Assembly: GCA_947165295.1 (NCBI GenBank)
Contig: CAMUZU010000020.1
Location: 1-38,332, forward strand
Direction of reading: 5' to 3'
Origin: an uncultured Selenomonadales bacterium
GTDB taxonomy: Bacteria > Bacillota > Negativicutes > Selenomonadales > Selenomonadaceae
Length of the DNA stretch: 38,332 nt
Shown: positions 25,302 through 32,241 of the stretch, piece after piece
Layout of the letters: every line of letters begins with the position of its first letter
How positions within the stretch are numbered: position 1 is the stretch's first letter
The notes under the pieces: generated by a model
The model's database searches: none
What the model saw: the letters and a program-made list of their open reading frames with translations, nothing else
Told to the model about the DNA's origin: nothing
Program-made: the position numbers and the translations under genes

Positions 25302-26717
25302 TCAAGTCCGTAAATCGTTCGGCACGTGGCGGAATTCGATTTCGTTGTCGCGCAAGAAACGGTCGCTCAACCGACAAGCCGCCGCGTAAACAATCTTCCG
25401 CCCGTTATACGTCGGCAACTTCGCGAATGTTTCACGCGTCAACAGGTCGTCAAGCAGATAAACCGCCGCGCCGTCGCAAATGCCGAGCATCGGGAATTCG
25501 TTTTCGTCGACGAGCACTTGACCCGTCAAGCCGAACCAAATAAATTGCGCCAAAGTCTCGAACGTCAACGCGTGATTGAAGTTGCCCGCCGCGTCGAAAA
25601 TTTCTTCGCCGAGCCGACAAAATTTAAAGCCGCCGCCGTGAGTGCCGACAACTTGTCGCAGGCGCGGGACAACGTGCGTCGTCGCGTGTTCGCCGATTTC
25701 GACGCCGATATATCGACGATTCAGCTTGTGCGCAACCGCCGCCGTCGTGCCGCTGCCGAGGAAACAGTCCATGACCAAATCGCCCGCGTTCGTCGCCAAA
25801 GTCAACACGCGCTCAATCAAACGTTCGGGCTTCGGCGTGTCGAAAACCAAGCCCAAAGCTTTGACTTCGCGTTTCGCTTCCTGGTTGTCGCCGACTTCGT
25901 CACGGAACCAAAGCGTCGTCGGAACAAAGCCGTCTTTCACGTCGGACAGAAATTTTTTGTAACGAGGAACGTTGGTGCCTTTCTTGCCGAACCAGATTCG
26001 ATTGTCACGTTCAAGCGCATCCAAAGATTCATGCGAAAACGCGGGAAATCTTCCCGGCGGCGGTGACCACTTCACACCGTTTGAAAAGACGTGCACGAAG
26101 TTTGCAGTTGACGCGCTTCCGCTTTTTGCTTGCAACGGCAATGACTGCCAGACGCCTCGCGGGTCGTTGTCGGGATTGGAATAATTTTTCAAGCTGCCTT
26201 CCGTGCGCGGCAACAAATTCATGTGGAAACGTTCTTTGTCAAGCGCGTACACCAAAATGAAGTCGTGATTGTCCGAAAACCAACGGGCGTCGTTACTGCG
26301 CGTGCCTTTCTTGTGCCAGACAGCGTTGCCGACAAAATTGTTCCTGCCGAAAATCTCATCGCAGATGACTTTCAGGTAATGGGCTTCGTCGTCGTCAATG
26401 GAAATCCAAATTGAGCCGTCGTCGGACAGCAACTGTTTCATGAGCTTGAGCCGTTGCGACATCATCGACAGCCACAGGTCGTGCTCGAAGTTGTCGTTGT
26501 AGTGCTCGAAGGCGGCACCGGTATTGTACGGCGGATCAATGTAAATGCACTTGACGCGCCCGCGATAAAAGCGCAACAGTGACGTCATCGCCGCAAGGTT
26601 GTCGCCGCGGACGATTAAGTTGTCGCCGTCGCCGCAAGACAAAGCCGCGTCGAAGTCAAGCGCACGCACGGGCACGGGTTGTTCGACGCCTTTGCCGTCC
26701 CAAATTAATTCGGGCAA
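25302..26717 (-). CDS. mod: Type III DNA methyltransferase, Mod subunit
   Basis: 471 residues. A beta-class N6-adenine methyltransferase: catalytic IYIDPPYNTG (DPPY at 61-64) comes before the S-adenosylmethionine motif DCFLGSGTT (about 318), with the target recognition region between (about 120-290). Mod sets the recognition sequence and protects host DNA; it pairs with Res. The frame opens at TTG 26732, inside the GGAGGTGA site, so TTG 26717 with correct spacing is taken. No simple-sequence repeat of the kind causing phase variation is seen in the gene. It is divergent from the tRNA-Cys gene and leads the mod-res-protease operon. The recognition sequence cannot be predicted. Confidence 0.92.
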   Translation of the reverse strand: MPELIWDGKGVEQPVPVRALDFDAALSCGDGDNLIVRGDNLAAMTSLLRFYRGRVKCIYIDPPYNTGAAFEHYNDNFEHDLWLSMMSQRLKLMKQLLSDDGSIWISIDDDEAHYLKVICDEIFGRNNFVGNAVWHKKGTRSNDARWFSDNHDFILVYALDKERFHMNLLPRTEGSLKNYSNPDNDPRGVWQSLPLQAKSGSASTANFVHVFSNGVKWSPPPGRFPAFSHESLDALERDNRIWFGKKGTNVPRYKKFLSDVKDGFVPTTLWFRDEVGDNQEAKREVKALGLVFDTPKPERLIERVLTLATNAGDLVMDCFLGSGTTAAVAHKLNRRYIGVEIGEHATTHVVPRLRQVVGTHGGGFKFCRLGEEIFDAAGNFNHALTFETLAQFIWFGLTGQVLVDENEFPMLGICDGAAVYLLDDLLTRETFAKLPTYNGRKIVYAAACRLSDRFLRDNEIEFRHVPNDLRT

Positions 26718-26756
26718 GTCAATCACCTCCAAAGCGGAAATTTATCACACCAAACG

Positions 26757-26785
26757 ATTATAAGCAACGAAATTAGCGGCACGTA
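26757..26785 (-). promoter_or_regulatory. Possible promoter of the mod-res operon
   Basis: A perfect TATAAT on the minus strand (26757-26762) lies about 40 bases before the mod start. The matching -35 position (26780-26785) reads TACGTG, a poor match. Confidence 0.4.
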
Positions 26786-26793
26786 AGAAATGC

Positions 26794-26822
26794 TTGACTT
26801 GCAAAAAGTTAGCGTTTATAAT
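26794..26822 (+). promoter_or_regulatory. tRNA-Cys promoter
   Basis: TTGACT (26794-26799), 17 bases, perfect TATAAT (26817-26822), about 31 bases before the mature tRNA 5' end. Confidence 0.85.
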
Positions 26823-26852
26823 GCGCTGTGTTGACGGCTTGCACGTCGACGC

Positions 26853-26926
26853 GGCGACATAGCCAAGTGGTAAGGCCGAGGTCTGCAAAACCTCTATCCC
26901 CGGTCCGATTCCGGGTGTCGCCTCCA
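26853..26926 (+). tRNA. tRNA-Cys (anticodon GCA)
   Basis: A complete 74-base cloverleaf with encoded CCA. Acceptor arms GGCGACA and TGTCGCC pair fully; the anticodon stem GAGGT/ACCTC encloses CTGCAAA with anticodon GCA at 26885-26887; the T arm CCGGT...ATTCCGG contains the usual TTC-like loop (CCGATT). The short D loop with GGTAAGG and a small variable loop are typical for cysteine tRNA. Confidence 0.97.
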
Positions 26927-26991
26927 ACCTTGTAAATTGCGGCACTGCCTGCACTGCGGGGGTGCCTATTATTTTCTACAGAGGTCAAGCC

Positions 26992-28446
26992 ATGTTTGAA
27001 GACCTGTCGCAAAACATCCAGGAAGCGTTTCGCAAACTTCGCGGACGCGGCAAACTCACCGACGAAGACATCACCAAAGCGTTAAAAGACGTGCGGCTTG
27101 CTTTGCTGTCGGCGGACGTGAATTACAAAATCGTTCGCGACTTCGAGAAAGCCGTCAAAGAACGCGCAGTCGGCACGGAAGTTTTGAGCAACCTGACGCC
27201 CGCGCAGTCGGTGATAAAAATCGTCGACGAAGAACTTGCCAAACTCATGGGCGGCAAGGCGGCAAAGCTCAACATTTCGTCACACCCGCCGACGATAATT
27301 TTAATGGTCGGACTTCAAGGTTCGGGCAAGACGACATCCGCCGGCAAGCTCGCGTTGCTCATGAAGCGGCAGGGCAAACGTCCCGCGCTGGTTGCGGCAG
27401 ACATTTACCGTCCCGCCGCGATAAAACAGTTGCAGGTCGTCGGTCAACAAGCGGACGTGCCCGTTTTCACCGAAGACATCAAAGACGCCGTTCAAATTGC
27501 CAAAGACTCGTTGACGTTCGCGAACAAACATGCCCGCGACGTTTTGATAATCGACACGGCAGGACGCTTGCAGATTGACGAACGCTTGATGCAGGAACTC
27601 AAAGACATTAAAGCCGCCGTCAATCCGCACGAAATTTTGTTGGTTGTCGACTCGATGATTGGTCAAGAAGCAGTCAACGTCGCGGAAACTTTCCACGGCG
27701 CATTGGGTGTCGACGGCATTGTTTTGACGAAACTCGACGGTGACGCACGCGGCGGCGCGGCACTTTCGATTAAGGCGGCGACGGGTTGCCCGATAAAATT
27801 TGTCGGCATGGGCGAAAAGCTCGAAGCTCTCGAAATTTTCCACCCCGACCGCATGGCGTCACGAATTCTCGGCATGGGCGACGTGCTCAGCCTGATTGAA
27901 AAAGCGCAATCAACAATCGACGCGAAAACCGCCGAAAAGATGGTCAAGAAAATCAAGGCGGACGAATTCACCTTGCAGGACTTCCTTGAACAACTTCAGC
28001 AAGTCAAAAAGCTCGGTTCACTCAACGATTTGCTCGGCATGGTTCCCGGTTTAAGCAGTTTGCGCAAAAAGTTGAGCGGCGTCGACTTAGACCTTGACGG
28101 CAAAGAAGTCAAGCACATGGAAGCGATTATCCTGTCAATGACGCCGAAGGAACGCGCCGACACGTCAATTATCGACGCCAAACGCCGCAAACGAATCGCG
28201 CTTGGTTCGGGCACGAAAGTCGCCGACGTCAACAAACTCCTCAAGCAGTTCGACGAAATGCGCAAGATGATGCGCCGCCTTAAAGTCACGCAAACTCAAG
28301 CCCAACAACAGCAGGCGTCAAAAAAATCCAAAAGCAAAAAAGGAAAAATCAAAAAGGGCAAGAATACTAAAGCCAAAATGCCGACGCTCCCGAACTTAAG
28401 CGGACTTTTGGGCTCATTGGGCTCGAAGTTCCCGTTCGGCAAATAG
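26992..28446 (+). CDS. ffh: Signal recognition particle protein Ffh
   Basis: SRP54 GTPase that binds signal peptides and 4.5S/scRNA and hands ribosomes to FtsY. 484 residues: N domain ([20 protein letters not shown]), G domain with [25 protein letters not shown] and [10 protein letters not shown], then the methionine-rich M domain ([11 protein letters not shown]) that binds RNA and signal peptide. The tail is strongly basic ([19 protein letters not shown]), longer than in many relatives, and ends in a Leu/Gly-rich segment. The frame opens at GTG 26962, but AGAGG and the family start MFEDLS place it at ATG 26992. It follows tRNA-Cys by 65 bases and heads the ribosomal/RNA-modification gene group. 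Confidence 0.97.
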   Translation: MFEDLSQNIQEAFRKLRGRGKLTDEDITKALKDVRLALLSADVNYKIVRDFEKAVKERAVGTEVLSNLTPAQSVIKIVDEELAKLMGGKAAKLNISSHPPTIILMVGLQGSGKTTSAGKLALLMKRQGKRPALVAADIYRPAAIKQLQVVGQQADVPVFTEDIKDAVQIAKDSLTFANKHARDVLIIDTAGRLQIDERLMQELKDIKAAVNPHEILLVVDSMIGQEAVNVAETFHGALGVDGIVLTKLDGDARGGAALSIKAATGCPIKFVGMGEKLEALEIFHPDRMASRILGMGDVLSLIEKAQSTIDAKTAEKMVKKIKADEFTLQDFLEQLQQVKKLGSLNDLLGMVPGLSSLRKKLSGVDLDLDGKEVKHMEAIILSMTPKERADTSIIDAKRRKRIALGSGTKVADVNKLLKQFDEMRKMMRRLKVTQTQAQQQQASKKSKSKKGKIKKGKNTKAKMPTLPNLSGLLGSLGSKFPFGK

Positions 28447-28486
28447 TCGGTCAAAATTTCAACCAAACTCGAAAGGTGGTGAGATC

Positions 28487-28768
28487 GTGGTAAAAATCAG
28501 ACTCAATCGAATGGGTGCCAAACGGCAACCGTTCTATCGCATAGTCGTTGCGGACAGTCGTTCGCCGCGTGACGGGCGTTTTATCGAAATCGTCGGCAAT
28601 TATGACCCGACCAAAAACCCCGCCATTGTCAACGTCGACGAAGAAAAAATTATCGACTGGATCAAAAACGGCGCACAACCGACCGATACGGTTCGCTCGC
28701 TCCTCAGCAAGAAAGGCATCATGAAAAAAATCCACGAAGAGCGCAAGGCGGCCAAAGCTGCGAAGTAA
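28487..28768 (+). CDS. rpsP: 30S ribosomal protein S16
   Basis: 93 residues, beginning [20 protein letters not shown], the hallmark of S16, and continuing with [19 protein letters not shown]. It binds 16S rRNA and is needed for 30S assembly. GTG start preceded by AAAGGTGGTGAG. The basic C-terminal tail ([13 protein letters not shown]) is of normal length. In Firmicutes rpsP is followed by khpA, ylqD, rimM and trmD, as here. Confidence 0.98.
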   Translation: MVKIRLNRMGAKRQPFYRIVVADSRSPRDGRFIEIVGNYDPTKNPAIVNVDEEKIIDWIKNGAQPTDTVRSLLSKKGIMKKIHEERKAAKAAK

Positions 28769-28799
28769 ACGTCGAACAATTTAGTTGAGGAAGAGGACC

Positions 28800-29027
28800 A
28801 TGCAAGAACTTGTAACCGTGCTGGCAAAAGCACTTGTCGAAAAACCCGAAGACGTGCAAGTTGAGGCGGTCGAAGAAGAAGACCGCACGGTTTTGAAATT
28901 GCACGTCGCGCAGGAAGATATGGGTCGGGTCATTGGCAAACAGGGGCGAATTGCCAAGGCGATTCGTACCATAGTCAAATCCGCCGCAACACGCGAAAAG
29001 AAAAAAGTTACAGTCGACATCGAGTAA
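28800..29027 (+). CDS. khpA: KH-domain RNA-binding protein KhpA (YlqC family)
   Basis: 75 residues forming one KH domain. The RNA-binding GxxG loop is GKQG in GRVIGKQGRIAKAIRTIV. KhpA proteins act with KhpB on RNA and cell-wall growth in Firmicutes; here only the position after rpsP supports the name. ATG 28800 follows GAGGAAGAGG; an in-frame TTG at 28785 overlaps that site. An intrinsic terminator follows its stop codon. Confidence 0.94.
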   Translation: MQELVTVLAKALVEKPEDVQVEAVEEEDRTVLKLHVAQEDMGRVIGKQGRIAKAIRTIVKSAATREKKKVTVDIE

Positions 29028-29037
29028 AACAATCGGC

Positions 29038-29071
29038 GCGGTGAGCAGTCAAAAGCTTGCCGCCTTTTTTT
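29038..29071 (+). terminator. Intrinsic terminator between khpA and ylqD
   Basis: GCGGTGAGC (29038-29046) pairs with GCTTGCCGC (29055-29063), two wobbles, 8-base loop, then seven T residues. It lies inside the conserved operon and should lower transcription of ylqD-rimM-trmD relative to rpsP-khpA. Confidence 0.75.
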
Positions 29072-29088
29072 GTTGGGAGGTAACAACT

Positions 29089-29484
29089 TTGAACAGCATC
29101 ATCATGACGGTGCCCGTGACCGTCAAAGCGAAATTGACCGAAAAACTTCGCGCCCGTTTGATTGACGAGGCAATCAAAGTCGGCGAACAAATGGAACTTG
29201 AAATCAAGCAGATTAACCTGGACATGCAACGCGAACTTGACCGCTCGCCGGAACACGAAGACCAAATCCGAAACTTTTTCGGCAACGAACTGGCTCCGCG
29301 TCAAGCCCGCCTTGAAGAAGCACATCACCGCAAAGAAACCTTCGAGAAACTTGCCGCAGGTGCCGAAATCATGCAAGGCACGGCCGAACGCCAAGTTGAG
29401 CTGAAAGTCGGCGACAACCTGCGCGAAGCCATGAACGTTGAAATTCTGGTGGAGGACGACAAAATCATTGCAATCCGCGGTTAA
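29089..29484 (+). CDS. ylqD: YlqD-family protein
   Basis: 131 residues: a short beta-strand start (IIMTVPVTVKAKLTEKLR), a long charged helix (about 28-85, IDEAIKVGEQMELEIKQINL), and a C-terminal beta part ending in VEILVEDDKIIAIRG. This matches YlqD, a conserved but uncharacterised protein always found between khpA and rimM. An open frame begins at GTG 29041 within the terminator hairpin, but GGGAGG at 29075-29080 places the start at TTG 29089. It overlaps rimM by 17 bases. Confidence 0.88.
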   Translation: MNSIIMTVPVTVKAKLTEKLRARLIDEAIKVGEQMELEIKQINLDMQRELDRSPEHEDQIRNFFGNELAPRQARLEEAHHRKETFEKLAAGAEIMQGTAERQVELKVGDNLREAMNVEILVEDDKIIAIRG

Positions 29485-29950
29485 TGAAATCATCATCGGT
29501 AAAATCGGCGCGGCTCGCGGGCTTGACGGCACAGTCAAAATCATTGAGCTGACGGACTTCGCGGGACGTTTCGACGGGCTTGAAAAAATTTCCGTCGGCG
29601 GGAAGATTTTCAACGTCGAACAAGTCAAACACATCGGCGGGCAACTTTACATCAAATTCGCGGGCGTGGACAGCCGCGAAGCCGCACGCGCTTTGACGAA
29701 CAAATTTTTGACGGTGGACAGAGCCGACGCCGCGCCGCTTGCCGACGGAGAATTTTACACCTTCGACATAATCGGTTGCGAAGTTTTTGGCGGCGACAAA
29801 AAAATCGGCACGGTTACCGACGTTTTAAAGACCGGCTCAAATGACGTGTTCGAGGTCGACGGCAAAATTCTGATACCCGCGCTGAAATCCGTCGTGCGTT
29901 CGATTGACATTGCCGCGAAAAAAATTCTGGTCGACGAACATGCAAATTGA
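29468..29950 (+). CDS. rimM: Ribosome maturation factor RimM
   Basis: 160 residues. The N-terminal barrel carries IIIGKIGAARGLDGTVKI, the family signature GKIxxxxGLxGxxKI, and the PRC-barrel half contains EFYTFDIIGCEVF and DVFEVDGKILIPAL. RimM helps assemble the 30S head and binds S19. The start is chosen as TTG 29468 (12 bases after GGAGG 29451-29455), inside the end of ylqD; earlier in-frame codons encode unrelated residues. It overlaps trmD by 11 bases, so the three genes are translationally coupled. Confidence 0.93.
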   Translation: MQSAVNEIIIGKIGAARGLDGTVKIIELTDFAGRFDGLEKISVGGKIFNVEQVKHIGGQLYIKFAGVDSREAARALTNKFLTVDRADAAPLADGEFYTFDIIGCEVFGGDKKIGTVTDVLKTGSNDVFEVDGKILIPALKSVVRSIDIAAKKILVDEHAN

Positions 29951-30620
29951 TATCATCACGCTGTTTCCCGAAATGTTCGCGGGCGTCTTCGGCGAAAGCA
30001 TAATCAAGCGCGCCGTCGACAAAAACATTTTGAACGTTCGCTTCACGCAACTTCGCGATTTCGCCTTCGACAAACATCATCACGTTGACGATTCGCCTTT
30101 CGGCGGCGGCGCGGGCATGGTGCTCAAACCCGAACCGGTTTATCGTGCCGTGCGCGACGTGCTGAGCCGCTCCGACGAAAATATTTCGCGCAAAATAATT
30201 CTGCCTGACCCCAGCGGCGAAGTTTTCACGCAAGCAAAGGCCAAAGAACTTGCCGCGCTCGATCAGATTGTTTTCGTGTGCGGACATTACGAAGGCTTCG
30301 ACGCGAGAATTTACGACCTTGCCGACGAACTTATTTCAATCGGCGATTACGTGTTGACGGGCGGCGAACTTCCCGCAATGGTTATCGTCGACGCCGTGGC
30401 GCGCATGTTGCCCGACGTTTTGGGCTCGGCGGAGTCTGCTGAAACTGATTCGTTCTTCGACGGACGACTCGGCTTCCCGCAATACACCAGGCCGCGAGAC
30501 TTCGAGGGCAAACTCGTCCCCGAAGTTTTGTTGTCGGGCAACCACGCCGAAATAAAAAAGTGGCGCGACGAACAATCACTTGCTTTGACGCGCACACGAC
30601 GACCCGACTTGCTGACATGA
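29940..30620 (+). CDS. trmD: tRNA (guanine-37-N1) methyltransferase TrmD
   Basis: 226 residues. TrmD methylates G37 next to the anticodon and prevents frameshifting. It starts QIDIITLFPEMFAGVFGESI; the S-adenosylmethionine-binding trefoil knot is seen in VCGHYEGFDARI and ISIGDYVLTGGELPAMVIVD, and the C-terminal helical part ends in ALTRTRRPDLLT. ATG 29940 overlaps the end of rimM; the ribosome binding site is weak, fitting coupling. Its last 57 bases plus ten beyond the stop are repeated three more times downstream (30564-31062); the duplicates are not attached to any start and leave the working gene intact. Confidence 0.96.
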   Translation: MQIDIITLFPEMFAGVFGESIIKRAVDKNILNVRFTQLRDFAFDKHHHVDDSPFGGGAGMVLKPEPVYRAVRDVLSRSDENISRKIILPDPSGEVFTQAKAKELAALDQIVFVCGHYEGFDARIYDLADELISIGDYVLTGGELPAMVIVDAVARMLPDVLGSAESAETDSFFDGRLGFPQYTRPRDFEGKLVPEVLLSGNHAEIKKWRDEQSLALTRTRRPDLLT

Positions 30621-30630
30621 GTTGCGAAAA

Positions 30631-30707
30631 TTTTCAGTTCGCGGCGAACACGTTTGAACGTCGAAAACGTCACGTCGCGAAAATTGTTCCGCCGCTTTTA
30701 AAGCGGC
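30631..30707 (+). mobile_element. Palindrome-ended small element, trmD copy 1
   Basis: 77 bases, starting TTTTCAGTTCGCGG and ending with arms GCCGCTTT and AAAGCGGC around one T, preceded by TTGTTCC. It carries the same blocks, in the same order, as the minus strand of 34656-34729 (AGTTCGCGG, GAACGT, ACGTCGCGA, TTGTTCCGCC). It is flanked on both sides by the trmD tail. Confidence 0.85.
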
Positions 30708-30774
30708 CGCGACGAACAATCGCTTGCTTTGACGCGCACACGACGACCCGACTTGCTGATATGAGTTACGAAAA

Positions 30775-30851
30775 TTTTCAGTTCGCGGCGAACACGTTTG
30801 AACGTCGAAAACGTCACGTCGCGAAAATTGTTCCGCCGCTTTTAAAGCGGC
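30775..30851 (+). mobile_element. Palindrome-ended small element, trmD copy 2
   Basis: Identical to 30631-30707, amplified together with the trmD tail as part of the 144-base unit. Confidence 0.85.
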
Positions 30852-30918
30852 CGCGACGAACAATCGCTTGCTTTGACGCGCACACGACGACCCGACTTGC
30901 TGATATGAGTTACGAAAA

Positions 30919-30995
30919 TTTTCAGTTCGCGGCGAACACGTTTGAACGTCGAAAACGTCACGTCGCGAAAATTGTTCCGCCGCTTTTAAAGCGGC
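30919..30995 (+). mobile_element. Palindrome-ended small element, trmD copy 3
   Basis: Identical to 30631-30707. It is followed by the last tail copy, after which unique sequence begins at 31063. Confidence 0.85.
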
Positions 30996-31082
30996 CGCGA
31001 CGAACAATCGCTTGCTTTGACGCGCACACGACGACCCGACTTGCTGATATGAGTTACGAAAACGCCAATCGAAGCGAACACA

Positions 31083-31194
31083 CGGCCGCACAGGACGTGC
31101 GGCCGCCCGGCGTACGACGCGTGATGCGTCGTCCGTCGGGTCAAAGTGCTTTTCTTTTGGTTACTTTTCTTTGGCGCCGTCAAAGAAAAGTAAC
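31083..31194 (+). repeat. Three-hairpin intergenic element, copy A
   Basis: Hairpin 1: CGGCCGCAC/GTGCGGCCG with loop AGGAC (31083-31105). Hairpin 2: ACGACGC/GCGTCGT with loop GTGAT (31114-31132), enclosed by CCCG/CGGG. Hairpin 3: GTTACTTTTCTTTG/CAAAGAAAAGTAAC with a 7-base loop (31160-31194). Copy B at 36134-36238 has the same order and the same third hairpin. It ends 12 bases before the next ATG. Confidence 0.85.
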
Positions 31195-31206
31195 GTTCAA
31201 CTTGCC

Positions 31207-32226
31207 ATGAACACGAAAACAATTTTGCTGATAATCGGCGTGCTGTTGATTTTGACGGGCATCGTCGGGCTGGGAACTTTTTACGCGTACAAGCAAATCA
31301 AGTCCGTGCCCGCCAATCCCGTTCGTAGTGCAAGAAACGCCGTCGACAAACACGACATAAACGAGTTCCGAAAATTCGTCGACATGGACGCGCTGATTGA
31401 CGAGGCAGCCAAAGAAATTTTGACCGCGCAGATTAACGCGACGCTTGACCCGACGGCTTACTCAATGGACGAAGTCAATCGCCGCTACGAAAATCAAAAG
31501 GCAGACTTCGTGTCAAGTGCACGCGCCGCCGCCGAAGAATTCATTTCGACGGGCAAGGTGACTTTTCCGCAGGAGTTGACCGCCGCGCAAAAGTTCCTGA
31601 AGAAGTCCGGCGTTGACTCCTGCGAAATTCGCTCCGTCACAAAGCCGCGCTCCGAAGGCGACGTTCAAACCGCGACCGTCACGCTGTACAATCATTACAT
31701 GAAGTTCAGCTTCGAGCTGGAACTTGAACTTTCGCACGCGGACGAAAATCTTTTGCGCGTCACGGCTGCCAAAGGTTTCGACGGCTATTGGGCGGGCTAT
31801 CAACGTTCGCTCAAACGCAAACTCGATTCGCTCAACGCGCCAATCGGCAGGCAGATGGACGAGATTTTTAACGTCAAAGATTTCTCCGTCAAGAACGCGG
31901 GCGGCGACGAGTACGGCTTTTCGCAGAACCTGAACATCGCCATTAAAGCGGACGTGCGCTCGAAGGAACGCCTGTCGAAAATCGTCGGCAACATCATCGT
32001 CGGCAAGGACGAAACCGAAAGTTATTCGCCGTTCGTAATCGACATGTACCAGAAGCCGCAGGGTCTGCAAACGTTCACCGTGACGAAAGTTTTAAATCCG
32101 TTCGTGCGCGCCGACTCCAACGCAATGAAACACGGTTTGCGCAAAAGCGAAATTCACATCGAGGTTACGGAAATAATCTTCGCGGACGGCTCGAAGCTCA
32201 AACTACTTGACGAGTTGCCCGAATAA
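31207..32226 (+). CDS. Membrane-anchored protein of unknown function (DUF2939-like)
   Basis: 339 residues with one N-terminal membrane helix (ILLIIGVLLILTGIVGLGTF, about 5-25), then a soluble, probably extracytoplasmic domain. The start of that domain (NPVRSARNAVDKHDINEFRK, followed by FVDMDALIDEA) resembles DUF2939-type proteins, a loose match from memory. The ATG at 31207 has no visible ribosome binding site: the sequence immediately upstream is the third hairpin of element copy A, which may have replaced the native leader. It is followed 15 bases later by the fusion gene at 32242, suggesting a two-gene unit. No catalytic motif seen. Confidence 0.75.
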   Translation: MNTKTILLIIGVLLILTGIVGLGTFYAYKQIKSVPANPVRSARNAVDKHDINEFRKFVDMDALIDEAAKEILTAQINATLDPTAYSMDEVNRRYENQKADFVSSARAAAEEFISTGKVTFPQELTAAQKFLKKSGVDSCEIRSVTKPRSEGDVQTATVTLYNHYMKFSFELELELSHADENLLRVTAAKGFDGYWAGYQRSLKRKLDSLNAPIGRQMDEIFNVKDFSVKNAGGDEYGFSQNLNIAIKADVRSKERLSKIVGNIIVGKDETESYSPFVIDMYQKPQGLQTFTVTKVLNPFVRADSNAMKHGLRKSEIHIEVTEIIFADGSKLKLLDELPE

Positions 32227-32241
32227 TTTGGAGGTGTCACG

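Larger units (their letters stand above)
30564..31062 (+). repeat. Array of duplicated trmD tails and palindromic elements (144-bp period)
   Basis: Four 67-base copies of the trmD end (30564-30630, 30708-30774, 30852-30918, 30996-31062) alternate with three 77-base elements. Copies 2 to 4 are identical to one another and differ from the working trmD end at three positions, so amplification came after the first insertion. The 144-base period is divisible by three, which creates a spurious repetitive open frame. No gene is present between 30621 and 31206. Confidence 0.95.

Noticed and set aside
30564-31062. CRISPR-like appearance of the regular repeats
   Set aside because: Repeats are 67 and 77 bases with no unique spacers; both parts of the unit are constant, and one is the trmD end.
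30560-31210. Plus-strand open frame of 216 residues made of 48-residue repeats
   Set aside because: It arises because the 144-base repeat period is a multiple of three; it begins inside trmD in another frame and has no ribosome binding site. The repeats are non-coding.
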